Assembly: GCF_000426525.1 (NCBI RefSeq)
Contig: NZ_AUFN01000016.1
Span: 103,964-167,963 of the forward strand
Reading direction: 5' to 3'
Source: Nocardioides alkalitolerans DSM 16699
Lineage (GTDB): Bacteria; Actinomycetota; Actinomycetes; Propionibacteriales; Nocardioidaceae
Length of the DNA: 64,000 bases
The notes beneath the pieces were generated by a model. It ran no database searches, had not been told where the DNA came from, and saw only the letters and a list, made by a program, of their open reading frames with translations. Numbering within the stretch: position 1 is the stretch's first letter; each line of letters starts with the position of its first letter. The position numbers were made by a program, and so were the translations under genes. Positions 16,445-25,685 of this stretch are shown piece by piece.

Positions 16445-18094
16445 TCAGGAGGGTCCCTGGCCAGCCGCGGTCCTCCGCATCACGTCGCGGTCCACCAACT
16501 TGCGGCGCGGGCGGGGCGGAACGCCCCGCCCGCCCGCCTCGCGCTCGTGGCGGTCGACGCTGCGCCAGCCCACCATGCCGACCGGCTCGGTCCGGCGCTG
16601 CCGGAGCACGTCGAGGAGGGTCTCGACGGATGCTGTCGGCGGGTTGAGACGCCCGGCGGCGGCGTCCTCCAACAACGCTGCGACAGTCTCCTGGGCGCAG
16701 ACCTTGTTCGTGCCGATGACTCCCGACGGCCCGCGCTTGGCCCAGCCGGCGCAGTAGAGGCCGGCGATGGTGTCTCCGGTCTCGTGGACCTGGACGCGAC
16801 CACCGAGGTTGGCGATGGTGTGTCGGACCGGGTCGAACGGCAACCCCGGGACCGGCGCCACCGCGTAGCCCACGGCCCGGAGGACCAGGCTCGTGTCGAT
16901 CGTCTCGAGCTCGCGGTCCGGCTCGCGGGTCGAACGCAAGCGCAGCTGTTCGACGGCGTTCTCCCCGGTCATCTCGACTGCTTGCAGCCCGAAGCGGAAC
17001 GTGATCTGTCGCTCGCCCGTCGCTTCCGTGGTCGCGAGGTGCCGCAGCAGCTCGGCCTTGCGCAACTGCGTCCCGGTCTGGACGGCGTCGAGGCCTATCT
17101 CCAGGTCGGTGGGGGGAACGCGCACGTCGACCTTCTCGAGTCGCCCCAACTCGGAGAGCTCGGGCCACGTGCACGCCGCATCTCCGGGCCCGCGGCGACC
17201 GACGACGACAACCTCGCGCACCTGGCTGCGTCGCAGTGCGTGCAGTGCGTGGTCGGCGATGTCCGTGCGGGCGAGCGTGTCGGGCGTGCTGGAGAGGATG
17301 CGGGCCACGTCCAGGGCGACGTTGCCGTTGCCGAGCACGACGGCAGTGTGACCGTTGAGATCGAAGGTGTGGTGGGCGAAGTCCGGATGACCGTTGTACC
17401 AGGCCACGAACTCACGGGCGGGGTGTGAGCCGCTCAGCGACTCGCCGTCGATACCGAGGCGTCGGTCATCGGTTGCTCCTCCGGCGTACACGACGGCGTG
17501 GTGGCTGGCGAGGACCTCGTCGATGGCGACGTCGACGCCGACCTCGACGTCGAACAGGCAGGTGACTTGCGGTCGGGACAGCACGGTGTCGAAGAAGTCG
17601 CTCACCAACTTGGTGCGGGGGTGATCGGGCGCGACTCCAGCGCGCAGGAGACCGAAAGGCGTGATGAGACGGTCGAGAACTGTCACTTCGATGCCGGGGA
17701 TGTCAGTGAGCTCGGCAACGGTGTAGCAGCCGGCTGGTCCGCTGCCGATCACGGCTATGCGCAGGGCTGTCGTGCCACGGTCGGTTGCGCGAGACGCCGT
17801 CGGGCTAGCGGGCGCTTCGAGGAACCGCGGGGTGAGGGGTTCCTCGACGAAGTGGTCGCGGTTGCGTGCAGCGAAGTCGCTCAGGTGTGCGGGCAGGTCT
17901 GTCTCGTCGTGGATGGCGGACACGGGGCAGGCATAGGCGCATGCGGCGCATCCGATGCAGGAGGCCGGGTCGATGTAGAGCTGGTCGGTGGTCCGGAACT
18001 GCGGGTCCTCAGGTCGCGGACGGATGCAGTCCACCGGGCAGACCTCGACGCACGAGGCGTCGTTGCAGCAGCCGTCGGCGATGACGAAGACCAT
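16445..18094 (-). CDS. Ferredoxin-fused ferredoxin-NADP+ reductase (FprA/FprB type)
   Basis: A 549-aa fusion. Residues 1-70 are a bacterial 7Fe/8Fe ferredoxin with CCNDASCVEVCPVDCI and CIGCAACAYACP. From about residue 105 there is an adrenodoxin-reductase-like domain with IAVIGSGPAGCYTVAELT (FAD), PFGLLRAGVAPDHPRTK, and VVLGNGNVALDVARIL (NADPH). The segment GWAKRGPSGVIGTNKVCAQETV near the end is the hallmark of this family. It would shuttle electrons between NADPH and ferredoxins, giving a second electron-supply route for the P450 or other oxygenases. Confidence 0.9.
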   Translation of the reverse strand: MVFVIADGCCNDASCVEVCPVDCIRPRPEDPQFRTTDQLYIDPASCIGCAACAYACPVSAIHDETDLPAHLSDFAARNRDHFVEEPLTPRFLEAPASPTASRATDRGTTALRIAVIGSGPAGCYTVAELTDIPGIEVTVLDRLITPFGLLRAGVAPDHPRTKLVSDFFDTVLSRPQVTCLFDVEVGVDVAIDEVLASHHAVVYAGGATDDRRLGIDGESLSGSHPAREFVAWYNGHPDFAHHTFDLNGHTAVVLGNGNVALDVARILSSTPDTLARTDIADHALHALRRSQVREVVVVGRRGPGDAACTWPELSELGRLEKVDVRVPPTDLEIGLDAVQTGTQLRKAELLRHLATTEATGERQITFRFGLQAVEMTGENAVEQLRLRSTREPDRELETIDTSLVLRAVGYAVAPVPGLPFDPVRHTIANLGGRVQVHETGDTIAGLYCAGWAKRGPSGVIGTNKVCAQETVAALLEDAAAGRLNPPTASVETLLDVLRQRRTEPVGMVGWRSVDRHEREAGGRGVPPRPRRKLVDRDVMRRTAAGQGPS

Positions 18095-18152
18095 CAGAAC
18101 TCCCTGGGAGAGAGGGGGCGGCCAGGGGCAATGGTCTGGTCGCTTCGAGATT

Positions 18153-18175
18153 GCTTGTTGACAACTTATGTTTAC
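18153..18175. promoter_or_regulatory. Candidate operator/promoter in a divergent intergenic region
   Basis: GCTTGTTGACAACTT at 18153-18167 contains a GTTGACAAC inverted repeat and a TTGACA hexamer. It sits between the divergent ferredoxin reductase and alcohol dehydrogenase genes and shares the CTTGTY half-site with the sites at 30 and 13.8 kb. Confidence 0.35.
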
Positions 18176-18267
18176 ACCCCCACTCTATCTGTGAGCCGCG
18201 TCACGACGCGGAGGCGGGAACCCCATTCGTCGCCTAAGCGACGAGTCGATCGAGAGAACGGAAGACA

Positions 18268-19383
18268 ATGCGCGGTGCGGTGATCCGGGGGGTCGGGCAG
18301 AAGTTCGAGATCGCGGAGGTCGAGATCGCAGACCCCGTGGGGCACGAGGTCCTCGTCGATGTCCGGGCCTCGGGCCTGTGTCACAGCGACATCTACGTGC
18401 AGCAGACCGGCGGAATGGGTTTCTCCATGCCGATCATGCTGGGCCACGAGGTGGCCGGAGTCGTCGCGGCCGTCGGCCCGTCGGTGTCCCGGCTCAAGGT
18501 GGGCGACCACGTTGTCGGCGCCGCTCTCCAGCCGTGCGGCCAGTGCAGCGGCTGCTTGCGCGGCAAGCTGTGGGCTTGCCGCAACCCCGGAGCGCTGGAC
18601 CGTGAACCCGCCGACGCCCCGAGGTTGCGGGACGACCACGGGCCGATCGCTCAGCTCCAGGGCTTGGGTGGCTTCGCGGAGCAGGCGCTGATCCACGAGA
18701 ACCAGCTCGTGGCCATCAACCCCGCCATGCCCTTCGAGCAGGCGTCGGTGATCGGCTGCGCTGTCGCCACCGGCGGCGGTGCGGTCTTCAACGTCGCGAA
18801 GGTGCAGCCGGGTGACACCGTGGCCGTCTTCGGGTGCGGAGGAGTCGGACTGAACGCCATCCAGGCGGCTGCACTCGCCGGAGCGACCCGCATCATCGGC
18901 ATCGACATCCAGGCCGACAAGCTCAACCTGGCGAAGCGGTTCGGAGCGACCGACGTCGTCGACTCCACCGCGACGGACGTGGTCGAGACGGTCCGCGAGC
19001 TGACCGGTGGGGCTGGTGTCGAGCACGCCTTCGTGATGGTCGGCGTCACTGCCGTCGCAGACGCGGCGGTGCAGATCCTGGACTTCGACGGCACCGTCTA
19101 CCTCGTCGGCGCGTCCGGCACGGGCGCCGAGCTGCCGCTGCGAATCTCGCCGACGGACACGACCTTCCTGCCCCACCAGCACGGCGTCCGTGGGTCGTGG
19201 CTCGGTTCCTCGAACTTCTACCACGACATCCCGATGTACGTAGAGCTCTATCTGGCGGGCCGCCTGAACCTCGACGACCTGGTCTCTCAGACCATCAGCC
19301 TCGACGAGATCAACGAGGCCTGCGAGGCGCTCGAGCGCGGCGACATCGCGCGCAGCGTGATCGTCTTTCCGGCCGACTCCTGA
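18268..19383 (+). CDS. Zn-dependent alcohol dehydrogenase (MDR)
   Basis: A 371-aa medium-chain alcohol dehydrogenase. Catalytic zinc ligands start at C38 (SGLCHSD) and H60 (MLGHEVAG). The structural zinc site is C90, C93, C96 and C104. AVFGCGGVGLNAIQAAALAGA binds NAD(P). It resembles class III-like and NDMA-dependent actinobacterial dehydrogenases. I cannot tell whether the cofactor is free NAD or a bound one. With the aldehyde dehydrogenase 42 bp downstream it would oxidise a primary alcohol to an acid, plausibly the product of the P450. Confidence 0.9.
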   Translation: MRGAVIRGVGQKFEIAEVEIADPVGHEVLVDVRASGLCHSDIYVQQTGGMGFSMPIMLGHEVAGVVAAVGPSVSRLKVGDHVVGAALQPCGQCSGCLRGKLWACRNPGALDREPADAPRLRDDHGPIAQLQGLGGFAEQALIHENQLVAINPAMPFEQASVIGCAVATGGGAVFNVAKVQPGDTVAVFGCGGVGLNAIQAAALAGATRIIGIDIQADKLNLAKRFGATDVVDSTATDVVETVRELTGGAGVEHAFVMVGVTAVADAAVQILDFDGTVYLVGASGTGAELPLRISPTDTTFLPHQHGVRGSWLGSSNFYHDIPMYVELYLAGRLNLDDLVSQTISLDEINEACEALERGDIARSVIVFPADS

Positions 19384-19425
19384 GTCGAACCCACCCTCGT
19401 CCACTCACATCGCAAGGATCAACTG

Positions 19426-20907
19426 ATGAACGCAGCGTCCGCTCTCGAACTACATCAGAAGACGGCCACGCAGGTCCTGCCTGAACCGTCGCTCCACATC
19501 GGTGGCGAGGTCGTCACCGCGACGAGGCGTGGCACGCTCGACCGCATCGACCCGACCACCGGTCACGTGCTGGCGGCCTTTCCCCTCGCTGGCGAGAGCG
19601 AGGTCGATCAGGCCGTCCGCGCAGCGCGCCAGGCCTTTCCCGCCTGGCGCAGGATGCCGGCCGACAAGCGTCGCCGCCTGCTCTGGGACATCGCCCGAGC
19701 AATCGAGGCGCATGAGCAGGAACTGAACCAGATCGTCGCACTGGAGACCGGGTTCCCCGTCGCTGGCGGTGGCATGACGATGGCCATCGACTACTTCGAG
19801 TACTACGCGGGCTGGGTCGACAAGTTTGAGGGCGAACTCATCACCGCCTACCCCCAGCCAGCCCTCGACTACGTCAAGTACGAGCCGCACGGAGTCATCG
19901 GCGCGTTCGTGCCCTTCAACGGTCCCGTGCTGAACACCGCGATGAAGCTCGCACCGGCGTTCGCGGCTGGCAACTGCGTGGTGTTGAAGTCGCCCGAGCT
20001 CAGCCCGTTCGGCGTGATGCGTCTTGCCGAGATCCTCCGGGACGCAGGTTTGCCGGACGGTGTGTTCAGCGTCCTCTCGGGCGATAAGGAGACGGGCCAG
20101 GCCATCATCCGTCACCCCGACGTGGCGAAGGTCGTCTTCACTGGAGGCGGCACCGTTGCCCGCAGCATCATGTCGGTCGCAGCGGAGTCGCTCACGCCGG
20201 TGACGCTCGAGCTGGGCGGCAAGTCGGCGAACCTGATCTTCGCCGACGCCGACCTGGACGCCGCAGCACACGTCGCCGCCTTCGTCAGCACGGTGGCCGT
20301 CGCCGGACAGGGATGCCTGTTCCCCACGCGGCTCATGGTCGAGGAGTCCGTCTACGACGAGGTCCTCGAACGGGTGGTGGCCGTCAGCAACAGCCCGACC
20401 ATCGGTGACCCGCTCGATCCGACCGTCGGAATGGGGCCGGTCATCAGCGAGAGCGCCGCCGACCGGATCCTCTCCATGGTCGACGAGGCTCGCTCCGGGG
20501 CGCGGGTCGTCGCAGGCGGTGAACGCCTCCAGACGGACCTCGGCGGTAACAGCTTCGTGCGACCGACCGTGCTCGCCGACGTCGACCCGTCGAGCACCAT
20601 CGCCCAGCAGGAGGTCTTCGGGCCCGTCCTCGCTGTGATGCCGTTCAAGGACGAGGCTCACGCTCTGAAGATGGCGAACTCCACCGAGCACGGTCTTGCC
20701 GCCTACGTGCACACGAACGACCTCAAGCGCGCCCACCGGGTGGCCGACGGCCTGGTCGCGGGCTGGGTCGGCGTGAACGGATTCCCGGACCTCACGGCCT
20801 CAGCTCCGTTCGGCGGAGTCAAGGGCTCGGGCTTCGGCCGTGAGGGCGGTCGCGCGGGCATCGAGGAATACGTCTACCAGAAGAACGTGCACGTCCCCCT
20901 TTCATGA
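19426..20907 (+). CDS. NAD(P)-dependent aldehyde dehydrogenase
   Basis: A 493-aa aldehyde dehydrogenase of normal length. It shows GAFVPFNGPVLNT (an unusual form of the PWNFP loop), FTGGGTVARSIM, the general-base motif VTLELGGKSANLIF, the catalytic Cys at about C297 in AGQGCLFPTR, and QEVFGPVL near the C-terminus. AAGGA precedes ATG 19426. It follows the alcohol dehydrogenase in one operon and precedes the transporter genes, so it likely converts the aldehyde to the carboxylate for CoA activation. Confidence 0.93.
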   Translation: MNAASALELHQKTATQVLPEPSLHIGGEVVTATRRGTLDRIDPTTGHVLAAFPLAGESEVDQAVRAARQAFPAWRRMPADKRRRLLWDIARAIEAHEQELNQIVALETGFPVAGGGMTMAIDYFEYYAGWVDKFEGELITAYPQPALDYVKYEPHGVIGAFVPFNGPVLNTAMKLAPAFAAGNCVVLKSPELSPFGVMRLAEILRDAGLPDGVFSVLSGDKETGQAIIRHPDVAKVVFTGGGTVARSIMSVAAESLTPVTLELGGKSANLIFADADLDAAAHVAAFVSTVAVAGQGCLFPTRLMVEESVYDEVLERVVAVSNSPTIGDPLDPTVGMGPVISESAADRILSMVDEARSGARVVAGGERLQTDLGGNSFVRPTVLADVDPSSTIAQQEVFGPVLAVMPFKDEAHALKMANSTEHGLAAYVHTNDLKRAHRVADGLVAGWVGVNGFPDLTASAPFGGVKGSGFGREGGRAGIEEYVYQKNVHVPLS

Positions 20908-20935
20908 CGGATCGGCGACGGGTCAGGAGACCATG

Positions 20936-22447
20936 ATGGAAGCCGAAGGACAGGCCCGTCTGCAGCTTGCAGGGGTGTCCAAGACGTTCGGGGCGGTTCG
21001 AGTCCTCGATGACGTGAGCCTCGACATCGCCGCAGGTGAAGTACATGCGCTCGTGGGCCAGAACGGCTCGGGCAAGTCGACCTTGATCAAGGTGCTCGCG
21101 GGGTTCTACCAGGCTGACCCTGGAGCCACTGCTGTCATTGACGGGGCTCCACGAGAACTAGGAGATCCCAACGACATCCACGCGGCGGGCGTGCGGTTCG
21201 TCCACCAGGACCTGGGTCTGGTTCCCGCCCTGTCCGTCGTCGACAACCTGGCCCTCGGGCACGGCTACGCCCGCTCGCAGGGGATGCGGATCAATTGGCG
21301 CGAGCAGCGAGCCGCAGCTCGCAGAGCGCTAGCCGCGGTCGGTTACGAGCTCGACGTCCGCCGACTCGTCGACGACCTGCAACCAGTCGAGCGCACCGCC
21401 GTGGCCATCGCACGAGCGCTGCAAAGTGCCCACGGCGAGATGTCAATCTTGGTGCTCGACGAGCCCACGGCGACCATGCCGAAGGGTGAGGTGCAGCGTC
21501 TCGTGCAGATCGTCAGGGCGGTGCGCAGCCGGGGTGTCGGGGTGCTCTACGTCTCGCACCACCTCGAGGAGGTGTTCGAGCTTGCCGACCGCGTCACCGT
21601 CCTCGTCGATGGCCAGAGAGTTGGGACCGAGCGGTGTTCGCAGATCGACCACAAGAAGCTCGTCACCATGATGACCGGCGGTGTGGTCGACGACGTAAGG
21701 CGACGGGCGGTCGGCACGCGCGGCAAGACGATGCTGTCGTTGGAGCGTCTGTCCGGAGCAGAGCTGACCGGTCTCGACCTGCAGGTGAGGGCTGGCGAGG
21801 TGGTCGGTGTCGCCGGCATCACCGGGTCTGGCCGAGAAGAGATCTGTTCGCTCGTCTTCGGGTCCAAGCCACGCCGCGGCACGGTCACCGTCGGAGACCG
21901 CGAACTGCCGCCATCCCGTCCTGACCGGTCCTGCCGGGCAGGCTTGGCGCTCGTGCCGGCAAACCGGCTCCGCGACGGCGTGGTGATCGGCCTCAACGTC
22001 CGCGAGAACCTGAACATCACCACCACACGGGGCCTTGCCAAGTTCTCGTTCATCCGTCCTGGCCTCGACCGGCGCCAAGCGGCGGCGCTCGGCACGAAGA
22101 TGTCGGTCAAGGCACCCTCCTTGGACGCATCGATCGAGGCTCTCTCGGGCGGCAACCAGCAGAAGGTCGTCTTGGGCAAGTGGCTCCAGACGAACCCGAG
22201 CGTGCTGCTGCTCGACGAGCCCACCCAGGGCGTCGACATCTCGGCCAAGGCGGAGATCCACCGCCTGATCGACGACGCCGTGAGCCAAGGCCTCGCCGTC
22301 CTCGTGTGCTCTTCAGACGAGGCCGAGCTCGAACGCCTCTGTGACCGGGTCGTCGTCCTGCGCGAGGGCCGAGCGGTGGCAGAGGTCGCCGCGCCGGACA
22401 TCCGGACGCGTCAACTCATCCACTTGAGCCTGGGGCTGACCGCATGA
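20936..22447 (+). CDS. ABC importer ATP-binding protein, sugar (RbsA/MglA/XylG) type
   Basis: A 503-aa protein with two ATPase domains, as in ribose/galactose/xylose importers. The first has Walker A VGQNGSGKSTLIKVL, an atypical signature DDLQPVERTAVAIARAL and Walker B ILVLDEPTA. The second lacks a normal Walker A (GITGSGREEI) but has LSGGNQQKVVLGKWL and VLLLDEPTQGVDI, as usual for the family. ATG 20933 and ATG 20936 are both possible; 20936 is 6 bp after AGGAG. It overlaps the permease gene (ATGA). Confidence 0.9.
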   Translation: MEAEGQARLQLAGVSKTFGAVRVLDDVSLDIAAGEVHALVGQNGSGKSTLIKVLAGFYQADPGATAVIDGAPRELGDPNDIHAAGVRFVHQDLGLVPALSVVDNLALGHGYARSQGMRINWREQRAAARRALAAVGYELDVRRLVDDLQPVERTAVAIARALQSAHGEMSILVLDEPTATMPKGEVQRLVQIVRAVRSRGVGVLYVSHHLEEVFELADRVTVLVDGQRVGTERCSQIDHKKLVTMMTGGVVDDVRRRAVGTRGKTMLSLERLSGAELTGLDLQVRAGEVVGVAGITGSGREEICSLVFGSKPRRGTVTVGDRELPPSRPDRSCRAGLALVPANRLRDGVVIGLNVRENLNITTTRGLAKFSFIRPGLDRRQAAALGTKMSVKAPSLDASIEALSGGNQQKVVLGKWLQTNPSVLLLDEPTQGVDISAKAEIHRLIDDAVSQGLAVLVCSSDEAELERLCDRVVVLREGRAVAEVAAPDIRTRQLIHLSLGLTA

Positions 22448-23535
22448 ACCAGGCGGACAAGGAACCTACGATGACCACCAGCAGCACATCTGGCCCAGCG
22501 CCCGGCCATCGAGCCGCCGCGCCGGAGCGCCTCGAACGGGACGCTCCGGGTCCCGACTCCAAGAACCGCCCCGCCTGGTCTGCCGGCGCCCTGCGCCTGG
22601 ACCGATTCTCCGGCCTCTACCTCGCCGTCGTGCTGGTCGTCGTCTTCTCGGTGATGCTTCCCGACACATTCGGGACGATGGACAACGCGCGCGTCATCGC
22701 TGCCAGCTCGGCGATCGCTGGCATCCTCACTCTCTCGGTCGCGCTCTCCATGGCTGCGGGCACGTTCGACATCTCGCTCGCGGCCAACATGACCTTCTCG
22801 ATCTGTCTGCTCGGAGCCCTGCTGACTCGGGGCGATCTCGCCTGGCCGGTGGCGGTGTCACTGACGATCGTCGCAGGTGCGCTCGTCGGCGCTGTGAACG
22901 CCTTCGTCATCACGCGCTTCGGGGTCGAGGCGATCGTTGCGACCCTCGGCATGTCGTCCGTCCTCGCGGCGCTGTCGTTCTGGGTCTCCGACGGGCAAAC
23001 CGTGCTCATCAGCGACGCGGGACCGTCCTTCGCCGATGCGGGTCAGTCCACGATTGCTTCGGTACCCATCACCGTCTTCTACCTGGCAGCGGTCGCCATC
23101 GCGTTGTGGTTCGTGCTGGAGCACACTCCGTTCGGTCGCTACCTGTATGCGATCGGTTCCAACCCGCAGGCCGCGAAACTTGCCGGCATCAAGGTCCAGC
23201 GCCTGCAGTCGCTCTCCCTCATGATCACGGGCGCGCTGGCTGCGCTCGCCGGCGTCATCCTGACGATGCAGCTCGGGGCAGCATCCTTCGGCGCGGGTGC
23301 GCCCTACTTGCTGCCCGCGTTCGCGGCAACCTTCCTCGGGTCCACCCAGATCCTTCCCGGACGGTTCAACGTCAGAGGAACCATCGTGGCCCTCTACCTC
23401 CTGGCGATCGCCGTCAAGGGTCTCCAGCTGCAGTTCCCCGACCTGCCCTGGATTAAGGATCTCGTCGAGGGCTCGGTCCTCATCGTGGCGGTCAGCATCA
23501 CGGCTCGGGCGATCAGTCGGCGCAGCACGCGTTGA
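22444..23535 (+). CDS. ABC importer permease, RbsC type
   Basis: A 363-aa membrane protein of the branched-chain/ribose permease family with about ten hydrophobic segments from residue 60 onward. A charged, low-complexity N-terminal extension of about 55 residues precedes them. The EAA-like loop TPFGRYLYAIGSNPQAAKLAGIKVQ, which contacts the ATPase, is clear. The ATG overlaps the ATPase stop, so stoichiometric assembly is likely. It would form the homodimeric channel of the importer. Confidence 0.9.
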   Translation: MNQADKEPTMTTSSTSGPAPGHRAAAPERLERDAPGPDSKNRPAWSAGALRLDRFSGLYLAVVLVVVFSVMLPDTFGTMDNARVIAASSAIAGILTLSVALSMAAGTFDISLAANMTFSICLLGALLTRGDLAWPVAVSLTIVAGALVGAVNAFVITRFGVEAIVATLGMSSVLAALSFWVSDGQTVLISDAGPSFADAGQSTIASVPITVFYLAAVAIALWFVLEHTPFGRYLYAIGSNPQAAKLAGIKVQRLQSLSLMITGALAALAGVILTMQLGAASFGAGAPYLLPAFAATFLGSTQILPGRFNVRGTIVALYLLAIAVKGLQLQFPDLPWIKDLVEGSVLIVAVSITARAISRRSTR

Positions 23536-23639
23536 CGATCGCGTCCGAGCGACACCTCGACTCGGATCTCGGAAACCACCAGCTCGGTCCTCGCGGCACG
23601 CCCCGGCGGCCGCCGACATCGCAGAAAGCAGGTCGTGCC

Positions 23640-24800
23640 ATGTACCGCCGCACCACCCCCACGCACCGGAACCGGTGGCTGGCTGGCCTCGTCGCCGCCA
23701 CTACCCTCACCACCGTTCTCGCCGGATGCAGTTCGGCCCGTGAGAACGCCGCCTCCGAACGAGAAGACGACGGCGACCTCTCGGCTTCCGCCCAGCAGTG
23801 CCTCGACAAGGCCAACGCGTTCCTCGACGATCGTGGGCTCCTGCCCGACGAGCTCGCCGATGAACTGACCCCGTTGAGCGAGCCGCCGACCAGGGGCCTG
23901 ACGATCACGCGGCTGTACCCGGGATCGGTCCCATCGTCTGGTGAGGTGTCACAGGCCATCGTCGACAACGCCGACGAGCTTGGTTGGACCGGCAAGAAGG
24001 TGGCCTTCGACGGCTCGGTCGAGGATGTCAACCGCAAGCTCCTCGAGGCCATCGACGACTCCGACATCGTCGAGGTCGACGGATTCCCGCCCGCTGCGGT
24101 GCAGCCGGCCATCGCGGCGGCAAAGGAGAAGGGCGTCCTGTTGATGCTCGGAGCGATCACCGACCAGCCCGAGTCGATCCCTGGCTTCGGCGCGGTCCCG
24201 AACGGTGGCGACCTGTTCAACCAGATGGGCGAACTCGCGGCCTACAGCTTCATGCGCGCGACCAGGTGCCAGGGGAACATGGCCGCCTTCGGCCTACCCT
24301 TCGACGCGATGCGGACCGTCGGCAACAGCGCGGGCGAGGTCGTCGAGCGCGAATGCGAGAACTGCACGTTCTCCTACACCGACATCCAGACCAGCGACAT
24401 CGGTTCGCCGGCCGCCACCAACACCGTGGTCTCCAAGCTGCAGTCCGACCCGTCGATCGACTTCGCCTTCTTCACCATCGGCGACCTCGCGCTCGGAATC
24501 CGCCCGGCCATGACTCAGGCTGGGGTGGACGCCGAGATCGGCGGCGCCCTTCCCTTGTCGTCCAACCTCGCCGACCTCCAGAACGGAGACAACTCCTTTT
24601 GGGTGGGCGCGGCGAGCGAGGTGACGGCACTCAGTCAGCTCGACAGCGCAGCCCGAGCGCTCGACTCTGGCCAGACGGTCGTGGGAAACCGGGTTCCGCT
24701 CCCGATCTTCACCCAGGACAACCTGGAGTCCGCTGATCCGGTTCCGGTCTACCCGACGGACATCCTCGCGCAGTTCAAGCAGCTCTGGCTCGTCGAGTAG
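23640..24800 (+). CDS. ABC importer substrate-binding lipoprotein
   Basis: A 386-aa periplasmic-binding-protein-like lipoprotein. Residues 1-28 are a signal peptide (RNRWLAGLVAATTLTTVLAGCSS) with lipobox LAGC, so the mature protein is anchored by its Cys. The body has alternating alpha/beta elements like type I sugar-binding proteins (GLTITRLYPGSV, FPPAAVQPAIAAAKEKGVLLML). I prefer ATG 23640 because it places the signal peptide at the start; an in-frame ATG at 23532 would add 36 residues. The ligand is unknown and is probably not a sugar, given the catabolic neighbours. Confidence 0.85.
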   Translation: MYRRTTPTHRNRWLAGLVAATTLTTVLAGCSSARENAASEREDDGDLSASAQQCLDKANAFLDDRGLLPDELADELTPLSEPPTRGLTITRLYPGSVPSSGEVSQAIVDNADELGWTGKKVAFDGSVEDVNRKLLEAIDDSDIVEVDGFPPAAVQPAIAAAKEKGVLLMLGAITDQPESIPGFGAVPNGGDLFNQMGELAAYSFMRATRCQGNMAAFGLPFDAMRTVGNSAGEVVERECENCTFSYTDIQTSDIGSPAATNTVVSKLQSDPSIDFAFFTIGDLALGIRPAMTQAGVDAEIGGALPLSSNLADLQNGDNSFWVGAASEVTALSQLDSAARALDSGQTVVGNRVPLPIFTQDNLESADPVPVYPTDILAQFKQLWLVE

Positions 24801-24819
24801 TCCGCTGTCCCCGGCCGTA

Positions 24820-24864
24820 GGGGTGCCTGCACCGGTCACGTCGACCGACCGGTGCAGGCTCCCC
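24820..24864. terminator. Rho-independent-like hairpin after the importer operon
   Basis: GCCTGCACCGGT at 24825-24836 pairs perfectly with 24848-24859. GGGG (24820-24823) and CCCC (24861-24864) extend the stem past one mismatch. It lies 19 bp after the binding-protein stop; there is no T-run, as is common in high-GC hosts. Confidence 0.8.
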
Positions 24865-25685
24865 CGGAGTGCGGTCTTCAACGTCTCGAGCAACGGCCCG
24901 TCGAGGCACCTGAGCAAGACGCGGAGTCAGTGCACCTGGTCCTCCCGGGTTCGACGCACGGTCGTGCTGCACGGAGTTCGCCTCTGGGGGACCACCGCTC
25001 CGGACCAACACACAGCCGGCCCTTGGCTGAGACGTCGTTCCCGGGAACCGGAGTGGTGGGCGGCCGATGGGTAGCGACAACGCTCGCCTGCAGCCCAATC
25101 CGGGGCAAGCCGAAAGGAACTGTCTGATGGCTGAATCATCAGCCCCGTCCTCCGGACCTTGCGGTCGCGAGTTCCGGTCGATGGGTGGGCACGTGCCCGC
25201 CACGAAATCGAGCACCATCGCCTGGTTCGTCACCGCGCACACCATGAGAAAGCGCATCACGAGAGCGGGGCCGGCTCTGGAGCCCGCTTCCGTCGCCCAC
25301 GCCAAGCGGATGGGATCTCTCCGAACTGAATGCGGAGAGGATGCGACAAGCTGGCCGAAGCTCTGGCATGAGGCGTTTCCCTACGAGGGAGCGCGGAACT
25401 GCACCGTGTGTCTCGACTCGACCGCCCTCGTGCGCGCCGACGGGCGCGACGACGGGCGCGACGACGGGCGCGACGACGGGCGCGACGACGTTTCTGCGTG
25501 AGAGAAGGGGCCGCACATCGCTTGCCGTCGTCACTGGCCCCGCGGAGGCCGCACGCGCGACGTATATCACCGCTCGGCCAATGCGAGTTCGACCGTTGCA
25601 ACGGGTGCGATCGAAGCGTCCGCCCCAACCGACTGGGTCCACGGAGACGCAGTCTGAATTGCCCAGCTCTCGATGGAGGTTCCAC
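24865..25685. other. 821-bp stretch without a recognisable gene
   Basis: Open frames exist on both strands, for example 25067-25501 forward and 25139-25687 reverse, but none reads like a known protein. Both look low-complexity, and they overlap each other. The only clear structure is the 12-bp tandem repeat at 25437-25491. It may be remnant sequence between the importer operon and the CitE-like gene. Confidence 0.6.
25437..25491. repeat. Four-copy 12-bp tandem repeat
   Basis: The unit GACGGGCGCGAC is repeated four times without error. In the forward frame it would encode DGRD repeats and in reverse PVVA repeats. It is too short and uninterrupted to be a CRISPR. Confidence 0.9.

Noticed and set aside
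25437..25491. Possible CRISPR-like array
   Set aside because: Units of 12 bp are directly contiguous with no spacers; it is a simple tandem repeat.
25067..25501. 144-codon forward frame before the CitE-like gene
   Set aside because: No recognisable domain, ends in the tandem repeat, and competes with an equally long reverse frame.
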